From Mesorhizobium loti (lineage in GTDB: Bacteria > Pseudomonadota > Alphaproteobacteria > Rhizobiales > Rhizobiaceae): 64,000 nt of DNA. Of this stretch, positions 24,839 through 33,048 are shown piece after piece (within the stretch, counting starts at the first letter, position 1; each line of letters starts with the position of its first letter). The notes below the pieces were generated by a model. It ran no database searches. It was not told the DNA's origin and saw only the letters and a list, made by a program, of their open reading frames with translations. The translations under genes and the position numbers were made by a program. The DNA is taken from positions 682,001 through 746,000 of the forward strand of contig NZ_QGGH01000002.1 of the NCBI RefSeq assembly GCF_003148495.1, written 5' to 3'.

Positions 24839-26821
24839 TCAGCTCACCGCTGCGGTCGAGGCGTTTTGGTCCTCGACGAACCGCACCAGCACAGTCCCGT
24901 CGGTGACCTGCGCGCCCTCTGTGGCGATCTCGGCGATCACGCCGTCATGTGGCGCGGCGATGGTGTGCTCCATCTTCATCGCCTCGAGGATCAGCAGCGG
25001 TTGGCCCTTGATCACGGCATCGCCTATTGCCGCGCGCGCCAGCTTGACCAGCCCCGGCATCGGCGCACGCAGGCTGCCGGCGCCTGCCGCCGCATCATCG
25101 GCCCGTGCCAGTGGGTCCGGCACGGCGAAGGTATAGCCAACAGCACCCTCGAACACCGTGATGTGGCCTGGCCAGCAGGCGAGGCGTGGCGCGGCGCGAA
25201 AATCATGCGAATTGGTGTCGTCATAAGGCTTGTCCAGCGCGACCTGGAATCGCCCGTCCGGCCGTACCGAGACCTTCGCCGCGATATCGTCTTCGCCGAA
25301 CTTCAGCCGTGTGCGTCGCGCCACGCTGTGGAAATGCGCATAGCCGGCAATCGACGACCACGGATCGTTGGATGGCGGCGCTGCTCCGGCGCCGGAGGCC
25401 GCAACGGCCGCGGCAGCAATGGTTTCGCCGGTCGGCGGCGCGATCTCGGTCAGCGCCGTCTGGTGCCTGGCGATCAGGCTGGTGTCGACATCGCCTGCGG
25501 CAAAGTCCGGATCGGCGGCGAGAGCGGCAAGAAAGGCGGTGTTCACGGTCGAACCGGCGATCTCGGTTCGCGACAGCGCCGAACCGAGCGCGTCGAGTGC
25601 CGCCTGCCTGTCCTTTGCATGGAAGACCAGCTTGGCGATCATCGGGTCGTAATAGGGCGAGATGGCGTCACCCGCCCGCACGCCGGTCTCGATGCGCATA
25701 GTCGCGCCTTCGGGGGTTGCATCCGGAAATTTCAGATGATGCAGCGTGCCGGTCGCCGGCAGGAACCCTTTTGCCGCATCCTCGGCATAGATGCGCGCCT
25801 CGAAGGCATGGCCGGCGAGCGCGATCTCGCTTTGCATCTTCGGCAGCTTCTCGCCCGATGCGACCCGCAACTGCCACTCGACCAGATCGGTGCCGGTCAC
25901 CATTTCGGTGACCGGATGTTCGACCTGCAGGCGGGTGTTCATTTCCATGAACCAGAAGCGGTCGGCCTTCAGGCCCTGCGAGGCATCGACGATGAACTCG
26001 ATGGTGCCGGCGCCCGAATAATTGATCGCCTTGGCGGCTTTCACCGCTGCCTCCGTCATCGCTTTGCGCAAAGCCTCGGTCATGCCAGGGGCGGGCGCTT
26101 CCTCGATCACCTTCTGGTGGCGGCGCTGCGCCGAGCAGTCGCGCTCGTAGAGATGCACCGCATTGCCGAAATTGTCGCCGAACACCTGCACTTCGATATG
26201 GCGCGGCTTGTCGACATATTTTTCGACCAGCACGCGGTCGTCGCCGAAAGCGGCTTTCGCCTCGCGCCGTGCGCTGGACAGTGCCTCGGAAAACTCATCG
26301 GGGTGTTCGACCCGGCGCATGCCCTTGCCGCCGCCGCCGGCGCGCGCCTTGATCAGCACGGGATAGCCGATCTCGCGTGCCTTGGACGCAAGCAGCACGA
26401 TCTCCTGCGCCTCGCCATGATAGCCCGGCACGACCGGCACGCCGGCCTTTTCCATCAGCCGCTTGGCGGCATCTTTCAACCCCATGGCACGGATCGAGGC
26501 CGCCGACGGGCCGATGAAAATGAGCCCCGCCGCCACCACCTGGTCGACGAAATCAGGATTTTCCGACAGGAAGCCGTAGCCGGGATGAATGGCTTGCGCG
26601 CCCGTGGCCAAAGCCGCGGCGATGATCTTGTCGCCGCGCAGATAGCTTTCGCCAACGGGCGAGGCGCCGATATGCACCGCCTCGTCGGCCATCTCGACAT
26701 GCAGGGATTTCGCGTCGGCATCCGAATAGACGGCAACGGTACGCACGCCCATCTTTCGAGCCGTGCGGATCACCCGACAGGCGATCTCGCCGCGATTGGC
26801 GATCAGGATCTTGGCGAACAT
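24839..26821 (-). CDS. mccA: Methylcrotonyl-CoA carboxylase alpha (biotin carboxylase/carrier) subunit
   Basis: This 660-residue biotin-dependent carboxylase subunit has a biotin carboxylase domain (about 1-445; MFAKILIANRGEIACRVIRT, ATP loop RAGGGGKGMRRV, EMNTRLQVEHPVTEMVTG) and a C-terminal biotinyl domain with the acceptor Lys in LEAMKMEHT near residue 615. Sequence alone fits several acyl-CoA carboxylases; the neighbouring mccB and isovaleryl-CoA dehydrogenase point to 3-methylcrotonyl-CoA in leucine breakdown. GGGAGG precedes ATG 26821. Unusually, it is separated from mccB by a macro-domain gene, a small secreted-protein gene and a perfect hairpin. Confidence 0.92.
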   Translation of the reverse strand: MFAKILIANRGEIACRVIRTARKMGVRTVAVYSDADAKSLHVEMADEAVHIGASPVGESYLRGDKIIAAALATGAQAIHPGYGFLSENPDFVDQVVAAGLIFIGPSAASIRAMGLKDAAKRLMEKAGVPVVPGYHGEAQEIVLLASKAREIGYPVLIKARAGGGGKGMRRVEHPDEFSEALSSARREAKAAFGDDRVLVEKYVDKPRHIEVQVFGDNFGNAVHLYERDCSAQRRHQKVIEEAPAPGMTEALRKAMTEAAVKAAKAINYSGAGTIEFIVDASQGLKADRFWFMEMNTRLQVEHPVTEMVTGTDLVEWQLRVASGEKLPKMQSEIALAGHAFEARIYAEDAAKGFLPATGTLHHLKFPDATPEGATMRIETGVRAGDAISPYYDPMIAKLVFHAKDRQAALDALGSALSRTEIAGSTVNTAFLAALAADPDFAAGDVDTSLIARHQTALTEIAPPTGETIAAAAVAASGAGAAPPSNDPWSSIAGYAHFHSVARRTRLKFGEDDIAAKVSVRPDGRFQVALDKPYDDTNSHDFRAAPRLACWPGHITVFEGAVGYTFAVPDPLARADDAAAGAGSLRAPMPGLVKLARAAIGDAVIKGQPLLILEAMKMEHTIAAPHDGVIAEIATEGAQVTDGTVLVRFVEDQNASTAAVS

Positions 26822-26941
26822 GGAGCCTCCCTAGCCAGGGCTTGCTGAAAGCGACGCAGGCGTTCCTTCGCGCTCTCCCGCAAACCTATATGGGTAGGCT
26901 TTCCCTTCGCCGGATACTGCCTTGCAGTTCGGCACTTGATG

Positions 26942-26972
26942 TAGAGCACTCCCTTGCCAAGGGAGTGCTCTA
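26942..26972. terminator. Perfect 14-bp hairpin upstream of mccA
   Basis: TAGAGCACTCCCTT and AAGGGAGTGCTCTA are exact complements with a three-base loop, in the 169 bases between the small secreted-protein gene and mccA. No T-run follows. It may be a transcript end, a processing site or an insertion scar splitting mccA from the rest of the leucine cluster. Confidence 0.5.
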
Positions 26973-26990
26973 GGCGCGAAGTGCATTTGC

Positions 26991-27359
26991 CTACTTCGAT
27001 GCCGAGATCGCGCAGCCGCCGCTCGCGGTCTTGAGTTTCCATCGCGTCAAGCCGGCCTGGCAGTTGCGCAGCGCTATTTCTTCCGCTGCCTTCTGGGACG
27101 GCGCGTTGAGCTTCGTCCCGCAGATAATGTAGAGGTCGACAACGCGCGAATAAAAGGTTGTGGCGTAGGCCGAATGACCGCTCGCCGCGACGTAGCCCTT
27201 GTAGGCAACGTTGCATTCGCCCGAGCCTAGGGTCGGCGGAAAACGCACATCTCCCTTGCTTCCTGCGAGCGATTCCGCCTGACTGGCACCAGTCGTTGCG
27301 AATATTAGTAAGCTTGCAAGTGTCGAGACAGACGTCCCCCGGCAATGTTTCAGTTCCAT
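26991..27359 (-). CDS. Small secreted cysteine-containing protein, hypothetical
   Basis: I do not recognise this 122-residue protein. The N terminus (MELKHCRGTSVSTLASLLIF, cut near SQA) is a plausible signal peptide. The mature part has four cysteines (GECNVAY, YIICGTK, LRNCQAG, GGCAIS) that could form two disulfides; its C-terminal AAEEIALRNCQ...GGCAIS recalls the DUF4189 repeat style, but the match is weak. A GTG at 27365 is an alternative start. The base composition looks less GC-rich than the carboxylase genes on either side. It is not an expected member of a leucine-catabolic operon. Confidence 0.6.
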   Translation of the reverse strand: MELKHCRGTSVSTLASLLIFATTGASQAESLAGSKGDVRFPPTLGSGECNVAYKGYVAASGHSAYATTFYSRVVDLYIICGTKLNAPSQKAAEEIALRNCQAGLTRWKLKTASGGCAISASK

Positions 27360-27479
27360 TTCCACCCCGTCCCCATTGCATTGCGCGGGGCAAGCAGTAG
27401 CGAATATTTTTCCTCGCCGCCAGTTCGTTGTTGGGGATTCGAGTTTGCCTGTGCTGATGAATCGGTTGGTCCATACAGT

Positions 27480-28007
27480 TCAACCTTTCCGAAGCGCAGC
27501 AACGGTCTGCTCGTATAGTTCTGCCGTAAGCTCGTCGAAGCAGCAGAAGATGACGACTCCCGGCAGCGTTTTGTCTTCGATGAATGTGCTGACAGTGCCG
27601 ACAGCGATCTCGGTCGCCTCATCTTTCGGGTAGCGGTAAACACCGGTCGAAATCGCCGGGAATGCCACCGTGCTGCAGTCGTTGGCGGCGGCGAGTTCGA
27701 GCGAGCTGACATAGCAAGATGCCAGCAGTTCGGCTTCGCCTTTGCCGCCGCCTTGCCAGACCGGCCCGACCGTGTGGATGATATGTCGAGCCGGTAGTCT
27801 ATAACCCTTGGTGATCTTGGCGTCGCCAACCTTGCATCCGTTCAGCATCCGGCATTCGAACTCGAGCTCGCGGCCGGCCGCGCGGTGGATGGCCCCATCG
27901 ACTCCACCACCACCCAGAAGCGAGGTGTTGGCGGCGTTGACGATGGCGTCGACCGTCAGCTTGGTGATGTCGCCGGTGTGAACCTGAATCCGCGGACTAT
28001 CGTTCAT
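27480..28007 (-). CDS. Macro-domain protein, O-acetyl-ADP-ribose deacetylase type
   Basis: A 175-residue stand-alone macro domain of the MacroD/YmdB class: [20 protein letters not shown] (residues about 17-36) with the catalytic-loop Asn and Asp, AIHRAAG, and [13 protein letters not shown] lining the ADP-ribose pocket. Such enzymes remove ADP-ribose or deacetylate O-acetyl-ADP-ribose, the product of sirtuin deacylation. The ATG at 28007 is one base after the mccB stop, so it is translated with the leucine pathway genes. A mechanistic link to acyl-CoA metabolism is inference. Confidence 0.9.
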   Translation of the reverse strand: MNDSPRIQVHTGDITKLTVDAIVNAANTSLLGGGGVDGAIHRAAGRELEFECRMLNGCKVGDAKITKGYRLPARHIIHTVGPVWQGGGKGEAELLASCYVSSLELAAANDCSTVAFPAISTGVYRYPKDEATEIAVGTVSTFIEDKTLPGVVIFCCFDELTAELYEQTVAALRKG

Positions 28008-28008
28008 C

Positions 28009-29616
28009 TCACATCCGGAACACGCCGAAGCGCGTCTCCTCGATTTCGGCGTTGAGCGCGGCGGACAGGCTGAGCGCCAGCACGTCGCGCGTTTTCGCCG
28101 GGTCGATGATGCCGTCGTCCCAAAGGCGTGCGGACGAGTAGAGGGGATGGCCCTCATGCTCATATTTCATCAGGATCGGCTTCTTGAATTTCGCCTCTTC
28201 CTCGGCGCTCCATTCCCCGCCTTTGCGCTCGATGCCTTCGCGCTTGACCATGGCGAGCACGGTTGCCGCCTGTTCGCCGCCCATCACCGAGATGCGGGCA
28301 TTCGGCCACATCCACAGGAAGCGGGGCGAGTAGGCGCGGCCGCACATGCCGTAATTGCCGGCGCCGAACGAGCCGCCAATGATCATGGTCACCTTCGGCA
28401 CCTTTGCGGTAGCGACTGCCATCACCAGCTTGGCGCCGTCCTTGGCGATGCCGCCCGCCTCGTATTTCCTGCCGACCATGAAGCCGGTGATGTTCTGCAG
28501 GAAGACCAGCGGGATCTTGCGCTGGCAGCAGAGCTCGATGAAGTGCGCGCCCTTCAGCGCGCTTTCGGAAAACAGCACGCCATTGTTGGCGATGATGCCG
28601 ACCGGCATGCCGTGCAGATGGGCAAATCCGGTGATCAGCGTGGTGCCGTAGTTCTGCTTGAACTCATCGAACTCGGAACCGTCGACGATGCGCGCAATCA
28701 CCTCGCGCACGTCGTAGGGCTGGCGCAGGTCGGTCGGCACGATGCCATAGAGTTCATCCGCCGGATGAAGCGGCGGAATCGCTCTCCTAGAGTTCAGGCT
28801 TACAGTCTTGTTCCGATTCAGGTTTTTGACGATGCGGCGGCAGATGGCGAGCGCATGGTCGTCGTCCAGCGCATAGTGGTCGGCAACGCCGGAGAGCCTG
28901 GTGTGCACATCGGCGCCGCCGAGGTCCTCGGCGCTGACGTCCTCGCCGGTGGCCGCCTTCACCAGCGGCGGGCCGCCGAGGAAGATGGTCGCCTGGTTGC
29001 GCACCATGATCGTTTCGTCCGACATCGCCGGCACATAGGCGCCACCCGCCGTGCACGAACCCATGACGCAGGCGATCTGCGGGATACCGGCCGCCGACAT
29101 GTTGGCCTGGTTGTAGAAGATGCGGCCGAAATGTTCGCGGTCGGGAAACACCTCGTCCTGGTTGGGCAGGTTGGCGCCGCCGCTGTCGACGAGATAGATG
29201 CAGGGCAAATTGTTCTGCAGCGCAATCTCCTGCGCCCGCAGATGCTTCTTCACCGTCAGCGGATAATAGGTGCCGCCCTTCACCGTGGCGTCGTTGACGA
29301 CCACCATCACCTCGGTGCCCTCGACGCGGCCGACGCCGGCGATCATACCGGCCGATGAAATCTCCTCGCCATACATCGACCATGCGGCGAACTGGCCGAT
29401 CTCAAGGAAGGGTGAGCCGACATCCAGCAATTGCGCGAGGCGCTCGCGCGGCAGGAGCTTGCCACGGGAAGCGTGGCGCTCACGCGCTTCCTCCGAACCA
29501 CCGCGCTCGACGGTGGCAGCCTTCTCCGCAATGTCGGCGACCAGCGCCCGCATGCGCTCGGCATTGGCACGGAAGCTTTCGGAGGAGGGCGAGATCTGGG
29601 TTTGCAGCGTTGCCAT
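28009..29616 (-). CDS. mccB: Methylcrotonyl-CoA carboxylase beta (carboxyltransferase) subunit
   Basis: This 535-residue carboxyltransferase, with the biotin subunit MccA, makes 3-methylglutaconyl-CoA from 3-methylcrotonyl-CoA. Visible signatures are [55 protein letters not shown] and [20 protein letters not shown]; the SGGANLPxQ segment is typical of MCC beta as opposed to propionyl-CoA carboxylase. ATG 29616 follows the isovaleryl-CoA dehydrogenase stop by one base (TAGcATG), with GGAGGGGG as ribosome site. The stop is one base from the macro-domain start. Confidence 0.95.
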   Translation of the reverse strand: MATLQTQISPSSESFRANAERMRALVADIAEKAATVERGGSEEARERHASRGKLLPRERLAQLLDVGSPFLEIGQFAAWSMYGEEISSAGMIAGVGRVEGTEVMVVVNDATVKGGTYYPLTVKKHLRAQEIALQNNLPCIYLVDSGGANLPNQDEVFPDREHFGRIFYNQANMSAAGIPQIACVMGSCTAGGAYVPAMSDETIMVRNQATIFLGGPPLVKAATGEDVSAEDLGGADVHTRLSGVADHYALDDDHALAICRRIVKNLNRNKTVSLNSRRAIPPLHPADELYGIVPTDLRQPYDVREVIARIVDGSEFDEFKQNYGTTLITGFAHLHGMPVGIIANNGVLFSESALKGAHFIELCCQRKIPLVFLQNITGFMVGRKYEAGGIAKDGAKLVMAVATAKVPKVTMIIGGSFGAGNYGMCGRAYSPRFLWMWPNARISVMGGEQAATVLAMVKREGIERKGGEWSAEEEAKFKKPILMKYEHEGHPLYSSARLWDDGIIDPAKTRDVLALSLSAALNAEIEETRFGVFRM

Positions 29617-29617
29617 G

Positions 29618-30781
29618 CTATACCCCCTCCGCCATGATTTCCCGCCCAATCAGCCAGCGGCGGATTTCGCTGGTGCCGGCGCCGATCTCGTAGAGCTTGG
29701 CGTCGCGCAAAAGGCGGCCGGTCGGATAGTCGTTGATGTAGCCATTGCCGCCAAGCAGCTGGATGGCGTCGAGCGCCATCAGCGTCGCCTTCTCGGCGGC
29801 AAACAGCACACAGCCGGCGGCATCCTTGCGCGTCGTCTGGCCGCGGTCGCAAGCGGCGGCGACAGCATAGACGTAAGCGCGCGCGGCATTCATCGTCGTG
29901 TACATGTCAGCCAGTTTGCCTTGCACCAGCTGGAACTCGCCGATCGCCTGGCCGAACTGCTTACGCTCATGCACATAGGGGATTGCAACGTCGAGGCACG
30001 CCGCCATCAGGCCGATCGGGCCGCCGGCAAGCACCGTGCGCTCATAGTCGAGGCCCGACATCAGCACCTCGACGCCGCGTCCTTCCTCATGCAGCACATT
30101 GTCGAAGGGCACCTCGACATCCCTAAACACCAGTTCGCCGGTGCTGGAGCCGCGCATGCCGAGCTTGTCGAGCTTTTGCGCCACGGAAAACCCGGCCATT
30201 GCCTTCTCGACGATAAAAGCGGTGATGCCGCGTGATTTCCGGTCCGGATCGGTCTTGGCATAGACGACCAGCGTCTCGGCATCCGGCCCGTTGGTGATCC
30301 ACATCTTGGTGCCGTTGAGCACATAGCGGTCGTTGCGCTTTTCGGCGCGCAGCTTGAGCGAGACGACGTCCGAGCCGGCGCCGGATTCCGACATCGCCAG
30401 CGCGCCGACACGCTCGCCCGAGCACAGTGGCGGCAGGAATTTTTCCTTCTGCGCCGTCGTCGCCCAGCGGTTGATCTGGTTGACGCAGAGGTTGGAATGG
30501 GCGCCGTAGGAGAGGCCGACCGAGGCCGAAGCGCGGGAAATCTCTTCGACGGCGATCACATGCGCAAGATAACCCATGCCGCTGCCGCCGAAATCGGGGT
30601 CGGCGGTGATGCCAAGCAAGCCGAGTGCGCCGAGTTCGCCCCACAGATGCGCCGGGAATTCGTTCGAGCGATCGATGTCGGCGGCGATCGGCGCGATGCG
30701 ATCCTGGGCGAAGCGCCGCACCATGTCGCGCAGCGCCTCGATCTCCTCGTCATGCCCGAAGCTGAGCGTGTTCGTGTACAT
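29618..30781 (-). CDS. ivd: Isovaleryl-CoA dehydrogenase
   Basis: A 387-residue acyl-CoA dehydrogenase that oxidises isovaleryl-CoA to 3-methylcrotonyl-CoA, passing electrons to ETF. It begins [20 protein letters not shown]. Family features include [19 protein letters not shown] (FAD/substrate contact), [19 protein letters not shown], and [15 protein letters not shown], where the Glu corresponds to the unusual catalytic base position of isovaleryl-CoA dehydrogenases. Start ATG 30781 has GGGAGGA six bases ahead. It is the first structural gene of the leucine cluster, 65 bases after the TetR stop. Confidence 0.93.
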   Translation of the reverse strand: MYTNTLSFGHDEEIEALRDMVRRFAQDRIAPIAADIDRSNEFPAHLWGELGALGLLGITADPDFGGSGMGYLAHVIAVEEISRASASVGLSYGAHSNLCVNQINRWATTAQKEKFLPPLCSGERVGALAMSESGAGSDVVSLKLRAEKRNDRYVLNGTKMWITNGPDAETLVVYAKTDPDRKSRGITAFIVEKAMAGFSVAQKLDKLGMRGSSTGELVFRDVEVPFDNVLHEEGRGVEVLMSGLDYERTVLAGGPIGLMAACLDVAIPYVHERKQFGQAIGEFQLVQGKLADMYTTMNAARAYVYAVAAACDRGQTTRKDAAGCVLFAAEKATLMALDAIQLLGGNGYINDYPTGRLLRDAKLYEIGAGTSEIRRWLIGREIMAEGV

Positions 30782-30793
30782 GCTATCCTCCCT

Positions 30794-30842
30794 GCGCATG
30801 ACCCCGAAAATCGCCTTTGGTTTTCGGAAAGGGATCATGCGC
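30794..30842. repeat. Rhizobial intergenic palindrome, type A, copy 1
   Basis: The outer arms GCGCATGA (30794-30801) and TCATGCGC (30835-30842) are perfectly complementary. Inner arms CCGAAAA and TTTTCGG add a second stem. It occupies most of the 65 bases between the TetR stop and ivd. A related copy (same CATGATC...CCGAAAA...TTTTCGG...GATCATG plan) lies at 52204-52250. Confidence 0.8.
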
Positions 30843-30846
30843 GAAA

Positions 30847-31497
30847 TCAAAATGCTACAGCGTCCTTTGCGCGTCCGAAGGGACGCGCGGCGCTGTAGGC
30901 GTCGATCTTCGCGCCGACGAGCCGCATTGTCATTGAAAGATATGTCGTGGTCACTTCAGCGATCGACAGCCGTTCGCCCGGCCGAAACCAGACGATGACG
31001 CCGGTCATCATCTGGATCAGCGCCATCGCCGTCAGCCCGGTGTCGTCGATGCTGAAGACGCCCGTCTCGGCACCATCGCGCAGGATGGCGCGCAGCTCCT
31101 TTTCGTAAGCTGTGCGCATGCGCAGGATCTGCGTCAGCCGTTCGGGCGACAGGCTGCGCAATTCCATGTTCGACACATGCGTGGCGTGCCGACGCTCGAT
31201 ATGAAAAGCAATGTGGTTTTCGACATAGGCGGAGAGCCGTTGCACGGGATCCGCACTGACCGGGCGGGCTGCTTCCCACGCTTCGGTCAGACCTTCCATG
31301 TGCTCGCGCATCAGCGTGAACAGAAGCTCTTCCTTGGTTGGGAAATAGCGGTAGAGCGCGGCTGCCTGCACTCCGACTTCGCTGGCCAACTGACGCATCG
31401 ACATCGCTTCGTAACCAAGGCGCGCGATGAGGTTGACCGCCGCCTCACGGATGGTCGCTTCGGTCTTTTCGCCATCGGATCCGGTGGTGCGTGCCAT
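30847..31497 (-). CDS. TetR-family regulator of the leucine-degradation cluster
   Basis: A 216-residue TetR protein. The N-terminal HTH ([40 protein letters not shown]) is followed by the ligand-binding helical domain. It heads the ivd-mccB-macro gene run on the same strand; TetR-type regulators of branched-chain amino-acid catabolism (LiuQ) are known in other proteobacteria, so local control is likely. ATG 31497 has GAGG upstream; the frame extends seven codons further. The last 14-17 residues (ending [16 protein letters not shown]) and the stop codon fall in palindromic repeat sequence. Confidence 0.88.
   Translation of the reverse strand: MARTTGSDGEKTEATIREAAVNLIARLGYEAMSMRQLASEVGVQAAALYRYFPTKEELLFTLMREHMEGLTEAWEAARPVSADPVQRLSAYVENHIAFHIERRHATHVSNMELRSLSPERLTQILRMRTAYEKELRAILRDGAETGVFSIDDTGLTAMALIQMMTGVIVWFRPGERLSIAEVTTTYLSMTMRLVGAKIDAYSAARPFGRAKDAVAF
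30855..30898. repeat. Rhizobial palindrome, type B, inside the TetR coding end
   Basis: The outer stem CTACAGCG (30855-30862) pairs with CGCTGTAG (30891-30898). The inner stem GCGCGTCC (30869-30876) pairs with GGACGCGC (30881-30888) with a four-base loop. It directly follows the type A palindrome and is read as coding sequence at the TetR C terminus. Confidence 0.75.
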
Positions 31498-31570
31498 GTC
31501 AGTCCTCTTGCGAGGCACTAATAAAACAAACGTTCAATTAATTCAAGGGGCGTCCGAACCAAATCCGCCT

Positions 31571-31855
31571 TTATGCTACGATCCTGAACCCAACAAAGGC
31601 GTTTTCGGCCGCCAACTCCTCGACGTCGGCTCTGGAAACCGAAGCCCCGGACGGCCCTTCCCAGAGGCGCTCGATCATTGTCGAGACCGCTTCATCGACG
31701 CCTGCAATTTGGGCCGCTACTGACCCATCCGCTTCATTGCGAACCCAGCCCGCAAGACCAAGGCCTGTGGCCTCGCCCCGAGCCCAGATTCTGAAGCCGA
31801 CGCCTTGCACATTGCCGTAGACGCGTGCCCGCACGTTCCTGCGATGGTCAGCCAT
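31571..31855 (-). CDS. acyP: Acylphosphatase
   Basis: A 94-residue acylphosphatase that hydrolyses acyl-phosphates. Catalytic residues are in place: the Arg in VYGNVQGVGFRIWAR and the Asn in GLAGWVRNEADGSV; the beta-alpha-beta-beta-alpha-beta fold is complete. GGAG six bases ahead supports ATG 31855 rather than an ATG four codons upstream. It stands alone, upstream of the TetR gene on the same strand but 74 bases away. Confidence 0.93.
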   Translation of the reverse strand: MADHRRNVRARVYGNVQGVGFRIWARGEATGLGLAGWVRNEADGSVAAQIAGVDEAVSTMIERLWEGPSGASVSRADVEELAAENAFVGFRIVA

Positions 31856-32019
31856 GAATTTCTCCAAGCCTGTCTCGATGAATCTGGCGCATGGTGCAGG
31901 GAATGCAATCTGAGAATTGCGGGCACGACGCGGTAGCTGGCTCCCTCGCCTTTCGAAATTTAATTGACTCAGTCCACTAATTTTGAAAATAGAGCTGCCT
32001 TAGCCGGAGTTCGACGCAG

Positions 32020-33012
32020 ATGCTGGATGAACGAAAAGCATTGGTGGCCGATATCAGGCGCTTCAATCGCTTCTACACGCGCACCGTTGGCCTTCTCGAC
32101 GAGACGCTGACGCAAAGCGCATTCACTTTGACCGAGGCGCGCGTGCTTTTCGAACTCGGCCACCTTGATCGTCCGGCGGCTTCTGAAACTGCAGGCGAGC
32201 GAGGTTTTCTTGCCAAGGCTTTTCATCTGGAGATGGGCCCGACTGCCTCCGACATCGCCAGGCAACTGCGCGTCGATGCCGCTTATCTGACACGAATTCT
32301 GCGCAAATTCGCCAGCGAGGGCTTGACCGAAACCCGGACCGATCCGGCCGACAAGCGCCGGCGGATTCTGTCGCTCACGGCAAGAGGCGAGGCAGCCCTT
32401 TCAGGGCTCCAGGCTGCGGCGAATCGGGACACGGCGCGGCTGATCGAAAGCGTGCCTGACCACAGATTGCAGGAACTTGGCAGCGCCTTGCGCAAGGCGA
32501 GGGAATTGCTCGGCGATCCCGCCCCTGAGAACAGCCAGGTGACGCTGCGGCCGCATCGCGTCGGCGACGTCGGCTGGGTCGTGCAGCGGCAGGCCCAGCT
32601 CTATGCCGAGGAATATGGCTGGACCATTGAGTTCGAGGCGATGCTCGCCGAGATCGGCGCCGATTTCATCCGCAATTTCGCGCCCGGCCGCGACTTCTGC
32701 TGGATCGCCGAACGCGGCGGTCAGCCAGTCGGCGCGGTGTTCCTGGTTCATCAGGACGACGAAGTGGCCAAGCTCAGGATGCTGCATGTCGAGGCGTCGG
32801 CGCGCGGCCTCGGCATCGGCAAGCGCCTGGTCGCGGAATGCGTGAACCAGGCTCGCGCTTGCGGCTACATCAGGCTGGTGCTGTGGACCAACGACATCCT
32901 TCTCGCGGCGCGCGCGATCTACGAGCGCGCCGGCTTCAAGCTGGTCTCTGAAGAGCGCCACCACAGTTTCGGCAAGGATTTGATCGGCCAGACCTGGGAG
33001 ATGGATTTGTAG
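32020..33012 (+). CDS. MarR-type regulator fused to GNAT acetyltransferase
   Basis: The 330-residue protein has an N-terminal winged HTH of the MarR type (SAFTLTEARVLFELGHL, then PTASDIARQLRVDAAYLTRI and the wing DPADKRRRILSLTARGE) and a C-terminal GNAT domain (about 170-330; LRMLHVEASARGLGIGKRLV is the acetyl-CoA loop). This fusion is a recognised architecture whose substrate is unknown. Between helix 1 and the recognition region there is an extra segment of about 20 residues (AASETAGERGFLAKAFHLEM) not expected in MarR folds. GGAG precedes the ATG. Confidence 0.88.
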   Translation: MLDERKALVADIRRFNRFYTRTVGLLDETLTQSAFTLTEARVLFELGHLDRPAASETAGERGFLAKAFHLEMGPTASDIARQLRVDAAYLTRILRKFASEGLTETRTDPADKRRRILSLTARGEAALSGLQAAANRDTARLIESVPDHRLQELGSALRKARELLGDPAPENSQVTLRPHRVGDVGWVVQRQAQLYAEEYGWTIEFEAMLAEIGADFIRNFAPGRDFCWIAERGGQPVGAVFLVHQDDEVAKLRMLHVEASARGLGIGKRLVAECVNQARACGYIRLVLWTNDILLAARAIYERAGFKLVSEERHHSFGKDLIGQTWEMDL

Positions 33013-33048
33013 GCAGCTTTTGCTGCTGGTTTGCGCGTCAGCGCTATC

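Noticed and set aside
24812..26848. 678-codon open frame opposite mccA
   Set aside because: Same reason: the minus strand encodes an intact carboxylase subunit, and the plus-strand product has no recognisable domain.
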